DNA of 64,000 nucleotides, from assembly GCF_964340395.1 (NCBI RefSeq), contig NC_135564.1, forward strand, positions 9,956,391-10,020,390. The letters are read 5' to 3'. Source of the stretch: Glandiceps talaboti. Taxonomy: Eukaryota > Hemichordata > Enteropneusta > Spengelidae. The notes beneath the pieces were generated by a model, which did no database searches, was not told the DNA's origin, and saw nothing but the letters and a program-made list of their open reading frames with translations. Positions 1-12,874 of this stretch are shown piece by piece; position 1 is the stretch's first letter; the number at the start of each line of letters is the position of its first letter. The translations under genes and the position numbers were made by a program.

Positions 1-8
<8 letters not shown>

Positions 9-68
<60 letters not shown>
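9..68 (+). repeat. (CT)n microsatellite
   Basis: Sixty bases of perfect CT repeat after a C run at the window edge. Confidence 0.95.
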
Positions 69-71
<3 letters not shown>

Positions 72-897
72 TGCCATTTCAATATTCTCACACATTTTTA
101 TTACTCCTTCCGTCAACCTATTTTTGAGTCAGTTTCATATGAATATGCTTTTTACTGGTTAGGTATCTAACTTCCGATTTAGTAGATGACATCGCTAAGT
201 TTTAAGTCTGCTAGGTAGATTGAGAACGTATTCCTTTTTCAAGTGCGAGTCGATGTTCATCTATTTGCTACACGTTTCGTCAAAGTAAGCCTACATGTGT
301 TCTTGATAAAGTGGGAAATATAGTAATATGCAAACGCCCCAAGTCACATGTCCGCTAGCTCGCAGCATGGCTGCGCTAAGCCATTTGTAAAGTGAAGTTC
401 AACATTTGAATCCTATTCAATCAATTATTGACACAGTACAACACGGCACATAAACCGTTTTAGTCGAGTGGATCTTTCATAAGGCTGACCGTTATATGTA
501 TATTGACACAATTTTGAGGAATACCAGTACTAAGTGCGAAAAGAGGTCTCGTCATGCCGCAATGTTATTATGTCAACTGTAAATGGACTGCAAAGAATTT
601 AGTGTAATCTTATCCCAAACTTATACATGGGTGGAACCAGTTCTCTATTCATCATTGATGAGTGTATTACCACTAGAACAAAAAGTTGGCATACCATTAG
701 ATTAGTGTAGGACGTTATAGAATGTGAAAGTGATCAGTTGAGTCAATATAGGTGTGTGTGCAGACAGTAATTGGAACACACAGAGCATACACTTGACTCA
801 CTCGCGTGATTTGGACATGACGCTTAAATGTGGCCTAGTATTTGGGATTGCTGATACGAAAAGGGGCGCGGGCTTTGTTGGTTATGCTTACGAAACT

Positions 898-962
898 AAA
901 CAAGTAAACAAACAAACAAATTAACAACAACAACAACAACAACAACAGAAAACAACAACAAT

Positions 963-999
<37 letters not shown>

Positions 1000-1000
1000 C
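898..1000 (+). repeat. (CAAA)n/(CAA)n microsatellite
   Basis: Short CAAA units followed by long CAA runs with small interruptions. Confidence 0.93.
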
Positions 1001-2565
1001 ATATCTACTGACAAACATGAACGATGCATGATATGCACATACATAGGGGTATCTCAATAGTAACGATTTCCCAACATATTGTAATTCTTGCATAGAGAAA
1101 TATTGGTATTTATATGTATTTACTCTGTCGTTCATATTTGTCAGGTTTGTATATGTTGTTGATGATGCTGCTGTTATTATTATTATTATTGGTTTATTTT
1201 GTGTGTTGTCGTGAACAAAATTAACTAAGCTTAAGACCCCTCTGGACAAAGCAGTAAGAGTTTCATTTATAAACATATCATGTAAAATTCCTCTCTGGCT
1301 TAAAATGTTCTTTGTGTCACCTTTTCGTTTCACCTATGAGATAGACAGCTAATCTTTTTTTTTCAATAGGACATACAGCATTTTGGGAAAATGTTCAAAA
1401 CTTGACCTTACTGCTTGTGGTCCAACAGTCGGATTATCGACGACGACATTATTATCTCTGTTGTGTATATTTTGCCTGACAGTGCCATTATGTATTGAGG
1501 CAGTGAGCAAACTTTCAGGATACAAATCTGATCTCGTTTAATCTCGGATTTATTCTTTCACACAATACAACATAAACTGAGTGGGGCTGTTTCATTATAG
1601 TTTGCAACCTTCGCTGTGTTGAACTTACCCCTGTCATTTCAACACGCATAGTGAAATTGGGTACAGCGAAGGTCCTAAGTCTATTTAAACACCATCTGTA
1701 GTTTCTGGTGTCAACTCTAAGTTTTTAAAGCACTTGAAATCAATAAATTTTTAGGCCTAATAAATCAAGTTATCTTACTAAAATATCGTCAATTGGATAC
1801 ATTACAAAGGCTGTCTGTTTGAATGATTCTCGCTACTAAATGAGAGGGGTACCAGTCTATCATGCTTAAGTTGCCCTCTATCTGCACTATGTGTTTACTT
1901 GACATTGGAATTGTCGCCTGATTAAAATCATACATCGCAAGTCTATTATTAGAAAATCATTACCATGGCTAAATGTGACTGATGGCACAACATTTTATTG
2001 TTCAAGATATACAGGTGATACTGTGAGAGGAATCATTCTTATAGTGATGAAAAAATACAGATGTAATGGGGTGAAAATGACTATTAAAAACCGAAGTAGT
2101 CAGTGGATAGGATAGGAGAGAAAAGAAAGTATGCAAAGAAAATGTCAATCCCAAAAGTAGGAACTGGATATCAAAAATGTCAGAAGCTACATTAAATAGT
2201 TAGCATTAGGAGAGATGTACCAGTGGTCAGATATATATATATAAATTTTCAGTAATATTTCATATGGTACGTTTAATGTTATTTGGATATCGATGACGGC
2301 TGTAAGATTCAAAATTGTGTGAAATAGCTATAATGGGAAAAGTCAAATCAGCCCTGCTTGTTCATGACGTAATCATTTTATTACGATACTTAAATTTGAC
2401 GTTAGAATCAAGGATTTCAATACAATGACTTCCTAGAAAAATTGTTTGAAATCAAATCATTGTGTATTGGTATGTCACTCTAATGAATGATAGCCCTGAA
2501 CAGTTTATACTTAAAACCATTTTACTGATAGTTGCTCACTTAGCATAAATTATAGTAAATTGTAA

Positions 2566-2722
2566 TTTGTTGTTGTTTTTGTTGTTGTTATTCTGTGTTT
2601 GTTGTTGCTGTCGTTGTTGTTGTTGTCGTCGTCGTCGTCGTCGTCGTTGTTGTTGTTGTTGTTGGTGGTGGTGGTGTTGATTGTGGTGGTGGTAGTGGTG
2701 GTGGTGGTGGTGTCGCGGCAGT
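2566..2722 (+). repeat. (GTT/GTC/GGT)n compound microsatellite
   Basis: GTTGTT, then GTCGTC, then GGTGGT units in blocks. It makes an open poly-Val/Gly frame that is not a gene. Confidence 0.93.
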
Positions 2723-3710
2723 GTTAAATAGTGGCGGGGTTTTTTTTCTTCAAATCAAATCATATCAGTCAAAATGAACAATGTATTCCACATATTATTT
2801 CACTAATATCCTTTTTATTAGGTTAATTCAACAAGCGGTCATTCAACTTTCACCGATATCTGTATTCCTGAATCTGTTAGTAGGTTTTAAAGCTGCTCTC
2901 GTTTGTTCACATCGGAATTACAAGTTTTTGTGCAATTCATCGGATCACTTGAACAAAATAAACATTTTCTCAAGTGGTGAATGGTGTCATGATTTACATA
3001 GAGAGGAATGGGTCAACAAAGGCGTGATCAGTGAACAGAGTGAGTGTCCACCACTTCCAAGACTGTCAAGTACAATGTACAATTGCCTTGAGATATAATA
3101 TTGCGTCATCGAATCACAGGACAGGGTGCGTAGTTGTACATTTGGGATGATCAAACAATTACAAATTGCCCTCACAAAAGTTTTTAAAAGTATGCCATGT
3201 ACACGTGCAACTCTTCAGCAAATGCATACCGTGTCAGATTCGTACCATAACGTTTATTGAAACTTGGCTACCTGAAAGTATTCAAAGAACGCATGAACGT
3301 TTAAACAATATTCCTTGTACATGTAATGTCACTTTGTCTTGGCAACAGAGGACTCCCACTAAGGGTTAGCAGTTCATAACTTCAAATAAAATAGCCATAC
3401 ACATCAGTAACATTTACACAGTTCACCGTTGGGTTCTGTGAAAGCATAACCTCTGGCAGAAGTGATATTTTGATTGTCATTGTAACCATGCAAGCCTTTT
3501 CTGGGGATGTCATGATCACTGAATGCATCACTCACAGAGATTCATTAGATAAAGGCAATCTATACGCTCTTTGACACATGACAAAAATGTCTAATTTATC
3601 AATTTCACTTATTTGGGCTGTCATGGTAACTACATGTCACGTCATAGGTAGTCTTTTCACAATATTAAGTTTAAATGCATATATCTTTTTTTTAAATATC
3701 TTGCTAACAA

Positions 3711-3802
3711 GCCAACCAACCAACCAACCAACCAACCAACCAACAAACAAACAAACAAACAAACAAACAAACAAACAAACAAACAAACAAACAAACAAAC
3801 AA
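3711..3802 (+). repeat. (CCAA)n/(CAAA)n microsatellite
   Basis: Eight CCAA-type units followed by about 15 CAAA units. Confidence 0.95.
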
Positions 3803-3989
3803 GTAGGAGCGCAAAAATGATACCACGTCCTTATTATATGATTATTATAAATACGGTGAATTTTTTACTCCTAAGTTATTTTGATTTCGAATTCCCATTC
3901 GAGACTTCGAGAAATTGCCTTAGTGTGTATCCGTATAGGGTAACGATTTGACATTTAGATGTTGAAGTTTGAGCGGAAATATTCAGAAA

Positions 3990-4370
3990 AAAAGTTGTTT
4001 GGGTTCCGGTTACCCGACCCCACCTAGTTTTACACTGCCAATCCTAAACCTTTTTTTTTTACATGTTCGAGAAACAAATAATAAAATCGTGAGTATTGTG
4101 AAGTCTCGCCAGAACTAGTGGATACAGAAACTGACATCAACTTAAAAAGACAATTAAAAAAAAATGTTCTTCATATCTGTAATGGCTGTACATCTGATGG
4201 GAAGAAACCAATAACACAGAGAACATAAGGAAAATATGTAACTACCTGACCTAGACACACACACCGGAAAAAAAACACAATAAAATAAAATAGGAAATCT
4301 ACCTACCCCACCTATTCTAAAATTGAATGTAATCGGAACCACACGATTTTTTTATTAGGCCTAATAGCTC
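3990..4370. mobile_element. Family C element copy (5' intergenic)
   Basis: Starts at AGTTGTTTGGGTTCCGGTTA CCCGACCCC and ends at AATCGGAACCACACGATTTT with TTATTAGGCCTAATAG. Inside are ACTGACATCAACTTAAAAAG and GGCTGTACATCTGATGGGAA, as in the intronic copies. Confidence 0.7.
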
Positions 4371-4427
4371 TGTTCGGTTCGGTAGATATATCTTAAAAGT
4401 CTGTATTTTCGTTTTGTACTTTATTGC

Positions 4428-4441
4428 GGGGGGGGGGGGGG
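4428..4441 (+). repeat. Poly-G run (14)
   Basis: Fourteen consecutive G; a similar run lies at 5804-5817. Confidence 0.9.
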
Positions 4442-5843
4442 CAATGCTCTCCATACTCAGTTCAAAGCTATCAATTAACTTCTGGTATAGCGAACCAGCC
4501 GATACAAAAAGATTGCCGTGAAATTATTACGCTATTCTATGAAAAGACCAGGCGTGGTCGTTTAACTTTCTATTACTTTTTTCTCTTGTTTTGTTGTTTT
4601 TGGCCCTGGATAAGACATGAAGTTTTTTTTATACATCCTGGGGATTATCGCATGTTATCAGGGTTGCCATGACAGCAAAATGGAATCATTCACACTTGCG
4701 ACGTGTGAAATATCCGACGTAGTTTGGTTTTGTTCCACCCTTTACGGTTTCGGTGTTTGGCCAAGAAATCCATCAGGTAAGTACAAATAACATGTGAGAA
4801 AGACGAAGGGAAGTTGGTTACGTTTTGAAAAGTTTCGTTTAAACTGTACATTCTTGTCACGTCTTACGCAATGTCGTCATTTATTAAAACGGTGATGTGA
4901 AAGCATATTCTTTGCGTTAATTAATCCATGGGTGTGTTCTCAAACAGCATCGAATGCCACTGTACAGTTCGCCGTAATGGACCCCAACGTCTTTAGAATG
5001 TTAAGCCGAGTACTATACCTGTGCGTAATAAACAAGGGCACAGACAAAGACAGGACAAGCTATATAAGGGGATACCAACGGGATTACAAATGATAAGGCG
5101 ATTCAGGTGCAGGAAGGCGTGAAGCGAAAATACCCAATTCCCCTTTGTATTTGTTCGGGTTCCATTTGTAGTTACTCGACAAGATAGAACTTTTCGTTCC
5201 ATAGATATCCCCTTTCAATGAGTATGCCCGAATTCGAAGGGCGAGGAAAATTGCAGGGGCGGTGACTCACACTGTCAACACTTTCGATCGTTTGAGAACG
5301 ACATGCATGTGTACGAGTATTAACAGGTTGCCCAAAATCACAGTGCTCTCTTGTGTAATGGGAACACTCTTGAATTGTTTTGTTTGAGTCCGGCCTGATA
5401 CACAAATCACCTGATTGTCTGACAAATAAACTCAACAATTTAAATTGTTCAAGTAATTTGAAGAAATTAGAACCGTAAGTCAATCGTAAATAATCCCGAA
5501 ATTAACCGAAAACCTGTCTCAAATGATTGAGTTTGATATCAGAAAGTTTAATATGACTTCAATGAAAACAAACTCATGTTTTCCTTTAATTTTCAGACCG
5601 ACTTTCTACATGTTACTGAATGTATCAGTGCCTCGTTCATAGCATTTTACAGTTTGTGTCTTACTCCGTGTGGGTTTAGACTACAAAGGCTAGGTTATGC
5701 GTTTTTTTCTTCGCAATATATACTAGTGATAAACATTCGTAAAACCCATGGATGTATTAAGGAGATGGTAAAACAAACCACTCAGTGACTTGAATCCGAA
5801 AGTGGGGGGGGGGGGGGTGAACATTCCAACCCCTTCATTAGAA

Positions 5844-5875
5844 CATAGACCCTCCACCCACGTGGAGGGTCTATG
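5844..5875. repeat. Perfect hairpin CATAGACCCTCCAC / GTGGAGGGTCTATG
   Basis: Two perfectly complementary 14-base arms around a 4-base CCAC loop. The outer bases match the hairpins at 10508 and 16445. Confidence 0.85.
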
Positions 5876-6305
5876 ATTAGAATAACGAAACCAATCGGTT
5901 GACGCAGGTGTACGACACCTTCGTATCTCAAACAAGTTCTACAGTAGTGCAACGAACTAGTACATTTATTATATATTGCAAAGGCAGCGTATTCTTTGTT
6001 AAAGTTGGTTTGCCGAACGTTTCAAGGATACATTAAAACAACAGACGACCATTTTGCACTAATGCGATCTCTCTTTTTTTTGCACTAATGCGATCTCTTT
6101 TTTGCACACCCAGTTATGTAATTTAGCATTAGGAGGAGAAAGTCACGGTGGGTCAATGACATACAGATTTTGAAGATCTGAAGTGATTGTGCGAATGTCA
6201 CAATACCATAAATTGTACACCTTAGAAATTATCCCCTCTGAAATGAAAAGCTACTTAACAAAGCTTCTGATGCGTAAAAGTATGTAAAAGTACATGACTG
6301 TGAAG

Positions 6306-6730
6306 TTGTTCGTTTTTTTTTGTAACGTGAAGTCGTCCATTTTCATAGCCATAGCCATATGACGTTGTTCATTCCCATACATATAGCCATATGAAGTTGA
6401 TAATTTACATAACTATAGTTATGTGAAGTTGTTCATTTACATAACAATAGACATACGAAGTTGTTCATTTACATAACTATAGCCTTACGAAGTTGTTCAT
6501 TTCCACACCTATAGCCATATAAAGTTGTTTATTTCATAACTTATGTGAAGTCGTTCATTTTCATAGCTATAGCCATATGAAGTCGATCATTTGCATAACT
6601 ACATTCACATGAAGCTGTTCATTTTCATACCTATGTTTAAGTGAAATTGTTCACGCATAACTATATCTATATGACATTGTTCCCTGTTATATCTTGACCC
6701 ATGTGAAGTTGTGATTTTAGAAGTGATTTT
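6306..6730 (+). repeat. Degenerate minisatellite, ~35-60 bp unit
   Basis: Variants of GTGAAGTTGTTCATTTACAT followed by AACTATAGCCATA recur about nine times between 6300 and 6730, with a weaker echo near 6826-6870. Units differ in length and have drifted. Confidence 0.75.
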
Positions 6731-9329
6731 AATATATTTTAGACAAGGGGATGAAATATTGTCGGCAAAAAATGATAAATATAGAAATAGTAGCCCGTGA
6801 GAGTAGTTCTGTTTTTATTCTTTACAGCATGTAAAGTTGTTAGTTTTTATAGTTATAGCTATGTGAAATTCCAATTGACCAATTCGAAACTACAGAAGAT
6901 TGTTTACTTCTGTTTGCCCTCTGGTATTGTTAGCACTGTCGTAACACGTTACAGAATAAACTATGTAATACGTGCTACTGTTACACATAGTATCTCTATT
7001 TGATTCAATAGCGATGTTCCAGTCAATAAACCAGCCTCTCTTATTGGGCAACTCTTTTTTGACACTGGAAGGACGTCCTCTTGTTATTCATACTTGTGGT
7101 ACACTGTACCCCAGACCCCATGACCATAGCAATTCTTTTACCATGTTTACTGGTCTGAGACCGTACTGTATCAGCAAGTTTATGTAAATGAGTAGCCAAG
7201 TACTTGACACATTTCGTCAAATGTATGCTAATGAGCTGCTTAGTACTTGACACTTTCCGTTATATTATAATAAAGTGTGCAAATGGTTGTAAAGCCATGT
7301 GCATTTGTTTTGGTTTTTTATTCCTTCCCATATCTCAAGATTGAGAAGTGCTACATTTATTTGGGTTGCATACAATGATAGCTCAAATGGTTGGTAGTCA
7401 TTTCCCCCCAAAAAGTTAATTTTGTAATTTTTTCTAGCTTTATCGTGGTCTATAACCTTAAGAGATATGATACTTGTTCATCCAACCGCATCACCTGGTT
7501 CCTTTCCTGTAATATTATCTCGTGTCCTAAAGCTAACAATTCACAAAAGTTCCACTTCAAAGTGTCGGAATGCAATTTGTGTTGCTTCACAGACAACTAA
7601 CAACTTGTCTGTGGTTGGTTCTAGCGTTACCAAGTTAAGACTTTATTTTTCTATAGCGACTTCCATCAAAACAATAACAAGTAAAGTTAACGGTGTGGTG
7701 TATAATGAAACATGTAACCTGAACAGGCAGATTATTACTCAACTACTCTCATTGTGCTCGCTCACATTATAATGAACGTATATTGGGGTTTCGAGGTTGG
7801 GACATGTTCATGTAACATGCACGAATCAAAGGCCTACAGATGTGTACCAGAGAATTGCGCAACTTTATGTACGGAAGGCGTCTGCATTTGCAGAGCACAT
7901 TGGGAATATCGTTTTGTTATCAAAATATTTTTAAGGCGTTTCGTTGGCAATCTGTGCTATTTCATAGGGCGTGTATGCAAGTTTTAAAAATAACAGTAAT
8001 GTAATGCAAACAGTAACTTGAAGAAGGTATCTCATTTAAAACGTCTTAGAAGTTAAGCACAACAGTGAGAAAAAACAATGGAGGGGTTGATGAAAGGTCA
8101 ACAAAAGCGGAGACGAGTGATAAATCGGAACTGAGTACTTGTAATTCCATATTCAACGATTTTATTTTACATATAACCTTTTCACGTCACTGTGTCTGTG
8201 GGGTTTCGCAACTTAAGTGCGAGTAATGCCGAAGGCAGTTTTGTTTAAGTACAAAGATCCCCGAAGAAGACAAGTTTCCACAAAAGAAGGATTTAAGCAA
8301 GTTAAAAGTTCCAACTCCAAGGCCCGGGGGTTAATCTTCCGTCTTGCTTAGTTGCAAAGGGTTCGACGCCTTTTTATTGGTTGTTGTCCATGACGTGAGT
8401 AGGTCGCCACTGAAGGGAATATTGAGAACGCAGCAGATCAAATGGACACCTTTCTTAGGGCTATGGACGCACCCATATTAAGACTACAGAAATTGATCAG
8501 TGGAGACAAAACCAACTGTTGGTTCTAAATATCTAGTGTTTTCAAGTGCATTCAAATATATACAACAACCCTTAATGTAGGATTTCCTATATAAAAGTGC
8601 AGACACACGATAGGTACTTCTAAGAGGTATACAAAGCAGTTAATGTACGACGCAGCCCTGAGTAAAGATTAAATCCGTGCAAGATCACGTAACTTGTAGG
8701 TCGAGAAGGAAACAAATATCTCAATGAAATATTGGTTACTTCTCACGATATTCTGTGTTATGCAAGAGGTACCCACGAACAAAGTGTGTGCTATTTTCTC
8801 CGCCGATGGAGAAAAAGAGAAAATACAAAAACTAAGGACTGACACCTCAACATGGAATAGGAAAACACAATGAATGCCTCTAATTGGAATCAACTAAGCG
8901 ACTGCTTTACACAACGGACAGTGTACTAAAACGATCAATATTCAGGAAGTATCTTACATAACGTAACAAGTCCGTTCTCTTACTAAACACAAAGACAAGT
9001 TTGATTTTTTCTCTTCTCTTCACAAGTTGATATTATTGAGGGACTTACATCGTACATACTTCCATCGTGAGGTATGTAAAACACGAGATTTATTCAACGG
9101 GTATTGAACGGGTGTGGGCACGCCTAGTAACGGTCTTCGATTTCTTACGATGTAGTATTACCGCACTTTCCCTCAAAGTAAACGTTTTCTACCATAATGT
9201 AAAATTCCACCTCCACACCATTTTACTCTCTTTACACGAATAAAGAAATCGGTTCATCCCCGGGGTTCACCCCTAATCTTGAGCTATCTAATCCGTGGGA
9301 TCGAATCTCAAGGTCCCTCTTTACACAAT

Positions 9330-9512
9330 AAGGCGTAAAAAAATAAATTGTGTGGTTCCGATTACATTCAATTTTAAAATAGGTGGGATAGGTAGATTTT
9401 TTATTATTTTTCTCGAATACGTAAAAAAAGTTTAGAATCGGCGCGAAAAAATAGGTGGGGGTCGGATAACCGGAACCAAGCAACTTTTTTTTTTATTTGG
9501 CCTAGTGAGATA
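9330..9512. mobile_element. Family C element, internally deleted copy
   Basis: Only the two ends remain: TGTGTGGTTCCGATTACATT and ATAGGTGGGATAGGTAG at one side, GGTGGGGGTCGGATAACCGG and TTATTTGGCCTAGTG at the other, with the roughly 200-bp centre missing. Confidence 0.65.
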
Positions 9513-10507
9513 GGTAGCTTGATTGCAATCTAGACTAGTTCACCCTAAAACTTTATTCAGTAATCTTGCGAAAATGACGGGCGTAGTTACCCGAATAATT
9601 GTTGCGGGGACTTAAACATTGAAGTTATATGCAAATAACAAATGTCTTACAGATGAAGTATCTATTTTACAAGGTGCTACTTCTATTGATATGGAACCGA
9701 TACTGTAACATAGAAAAACCGTATAAACTTGAACTCATCGACAGCATTGCTTATCCACAGTGAACTCATTAATGGTGTATCTATTCTCTGAAGATGGGAG
9801 AGGAATGTGAATTGATTGGCACTTGTTTTTGTTGGACACAAAGCTAGGTTAATTAAAGTTGTTTACTACGAGAGTTGTTTACTTCAAGAATCAATGAACT
9901 AAAGACGGGTGTGGTGTGTAGTAAAAATGTTAAAGACCTATTTTATTAACAGCTGACATTTCACATGCATTGACAAAACACAACACACCCCTGGTCACAA
10001 GAATGGTTAAAAGTTATATATTTTAAAAATTCTAATAATTTAACCGTCAAACGTGATTTCTGTTTTACTAATTGACATCACTGGTATTATTTTTAATATT
10101 GACCGATCTATACTGCAATATTAACTGTGTTGGTTTGTTTCTCGCCACTGTGTATGGTTGTCTCGGCCAGGCCTCTCATATTACGATTTCTCGCTATCCC
10201 AACCTATACTCCCACGACCCATCTAACATCAACAGACCATATTACTTCTCCATATATATAACACCAGCATGTTGAAAATGGTAATTACCATGGGTACCAA
10301 TTAACATTAAATAAACGTGTTGTTTCCAGGAGTATGATAAATGAACAATCAATTAGCAATATATATGAATATTCATTAGTCAATACACATTCAAGAACAT
10401 TATTACGTATGAGTTTGAGTTCTGAGCGACTGTGGTCTTAGTCTAGCGCCTGTCACTCGGCTAAATTCTTTTGGGATTGTGAACCAAGTATAGTACAGTC
10501 ATAGATC

Positions 10508-10532
10508 CATAGACAGTGGAGAACTGTCTATG
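10508..10532. repeat. Hairpin CATAGACAGT / ACTGTCTATG
   Basis: Perfect 10-base arms around GGAGA, shares the CATAGAC tip with the hairpin at 5844. Confidence 0.75.
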
Positions 10533-11271
10533 ATCCAGCGGGCAGACAAGTTACTATGCTGACTGATGACATTCGCCACCCTTTATTAACCACTGTGCAA
10601 GTATATAATAGTATATTAACATGTAAATTTGGGCAGCGACTACCTGTTGTACAGACCTATTTTACTCAGAATGTGTAAAAAAAAAAATGTGTCAGCACGC
10701 TGTCTAATTAAACAAGGGCGCGACTAAATTCCATGTATACAAAGATGCGAATCTCCGGATAAAGCCAATAGGGTGATTCACAGCACGGCCATATATCGAT
10801 TGTTTTCAGTCAATAGATCGTTTGAGGCCACTTTATTGTATGCATGTGTTTGGAGGGAAATTGCATGAACAGGTATTCCCCTGGTGGTGAACAGTAAAGT
10901 ACCAGAAGGGCTGTGTAACGCCATTTCTTGTGATTTTTCCCGATTGACAATTTTTATGTAGATTTTGTGTTTCCTCTGATATCATCGCATAAAAGACCGA
11001 CCTTTGTTCTGCCTAACTAGGCAAACACTTGAATTAAAGTTAGTCAAATGGGTCTAGTGAGAAAAAAAAAGATTATCATTTCAATTTGGTAATTTTCTCG
11101 AAAAATCCCCAATGATATTTTACTAAAAAATGAGACTTGTATTTACAATGTTACTAACGCAGTGAATTGGCTTACTCTCATAAGCTTAAACGCCAAGTGC
11201 CAAAGTGTGCTTTCCGCCTTTTTCTTAAAAAAAAGAAGAAGTGAAATGGTGTCCAAAATAGCAGCATTTGA

Positions 11272-12060
11272 TTTTATTATTATTATTATTATTATTTATT
11301 TATAAACGGCAATGCATCCATTAAATGGCTTTTCATGCAAATGCAAGATAAACAAATACAATACAGATTTAAAATACAAATATACATAACAGACACAAAT
11401 TTAAGCACTGTACAATAATGACCATCTTGAGGAAAGAGTACAAAGGGCATTACATTTATGAACTATTTGCAGCGATGGATGCCCTGTATCTGAAGGAACG
11501 AGAGTGGGCTTTCGGAATGTGGAATTTGGTCCTTGTATTGTATTGATGAAACGTATCATTGGTTGAAATAAGTTCAGAAAGGTACGATGGTACTTTGTTA
11601 ATAATACATTTTTTGACAAGTTTATTGAAGTTGTGGTTATGTCGCTCTTGAATGGTTGGCCAATCAAGTCTAAGTCTGGCGGTAGTGACATGTTCAGACT
11701 TCTTTAGCCCACATTGGATGCGGACAGCGAAATTGATTATACGTTGCAAGCTGCATTTTAATGTGATACTACAGTTTGAATAAACAGTGTCACAGTAGTC
11801 CAGGAGTGAGAAAACTGTAGCTGTGATGATATTCTTGCGAATTTTTTCAGGAATACAACGTCTTGCTCTAGCCAGGGTAATAAGTCGATAACCACAAGCT
11901 CGACGGAGGTAGGCTATATGGTTTGACCATTTGAGTTCAGGGTCAAGTCTAAGACCCAAACAAGTCGCACTGGTGGTTGCCTGAATAACATGATCGCGAG
12001 TAGAGAGGGTTTTAATGTGATCTGGTATTTTCTGCAATTGTTGACGAGTGCCAAGTAACT
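11272..12060 (-). mobile_element. 5'-truncated, decayed non-LTR retrotransposon (LINE) fragment, reverse-transcriptase C-terminal part
   Basis: On the minus strand, 12037-11456 encodes 193 residues of the C-terminal part of a LINE reverse transcriptase: CLGLRLDPELKWSNHI, FSLLDYCDTVYS, LQRIINFAVRIQCG, then YNTRTKFHIP. The usual WNxLP block that follows has lost its frame to stop codons (near 11452). The 3' end runs on to an (AAT)n-type tail at about 11272-11297. No catalytic YADD region is present, so the 5' part was never copied or is lost. It is CR1/Jockey-like by appearance only. Confidence 0.8.
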
Positions 12061-12632
12061 TTTAATGATATGATTATTAAATATCGTATCATCGACGTAT
12101 GACTCCGTGACATTTAGTGTTAATTAAATTATGGAATAGAGTTCTCCAAGCCAACATAAATCCTAGCACCGGAAGGCCAAGTTCAAAATTCGTTTGATTT
12201 GACAAACAAAAAAGTGTGAAATTAACAATATCAATTATATGATTGTTCAGATACATAAGCTCATTTGCATAAATGTTAACATGCCAACAAATATTCATAG
12301 ATGTACACACGTGCGCGCGGACGGACGGACGGACATATTATATTTACTGATAATGGGTATGTGATTTACGGTGTAAATGTGTAAATATTAAAGCATTTAC
12401 ACTGAAATAACGTAACAGGAATTCACTTTTATCTGACTACTCACACCGCCCCTCTCTGCCATATATAATTATATCGGTTCTCCAATATTTCTCTACTTAG
12501 CAAGTCCACACCATGCCCTCCCCAAACCACACATCTCATCTCATCCCTTGGAACAAAAACGCGGTTTGCCAAATCATTTAGTTACATTAACGTGTGCCAC
12601 ATCTTCAATGCATGTAAGTTAAGGCCATACCT

Positions 12633-12874
12633 GTTGACAATGAACCGATCGACTTGGGTGTGGTCATCATAATTTCAAACTTCTTCGACTGGTACATATT
12701 TCCTTTACAGTTATGTAGAAATTGTAATCGTGTTGAATTCTCAAGATGTCGGCTGCTGTCTTCAATCAAATGATTCACGGGATTAACCTGGGGAATCATC
12801 CATAATAAAACCATAGTCACGACGGGAATGAATGGCACCGCTGTCAAGACTGTGGAATGAATTACTTTTCCCAT
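12633..12874 (-). CDS. Doubtful first exon of a type II membrane protein
   Basis: On the minus strand an ATG at 12874 opens about 80 codons: MGKVIHS, a hydrophobic segment (VLTAVPFIPVVTMVLLWMI), a polar stem, then CKGNMYQSKKFEI and SIGSLST, followed by a plausible donor (ACA G|GTATGG near 12633). The shape fits the N-terminus of a Golgi type II enzyme. I recognise no family and found no downstream exon on the minus strand, so this may be chance. Confidence 0.2.

Larger units (their letters stand above)
69..11271. other. Intergenic region without a recognisable gene
   Basis: Both strands show only short, non-conserved open frames. Besides the listed microsatellites, the degenerate minisatellite at 6.3-6.7 kb, two family C elements and two hairpins, I see no gene, RNA gene or known mobile element. 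Confidence 0.6.

Noticed and set aside
835-1333. Minus-strand Leu/Val/Cys-rich frames
   Set aside because: Produced by the CAA/CAAA repeat; no homology or splice context.
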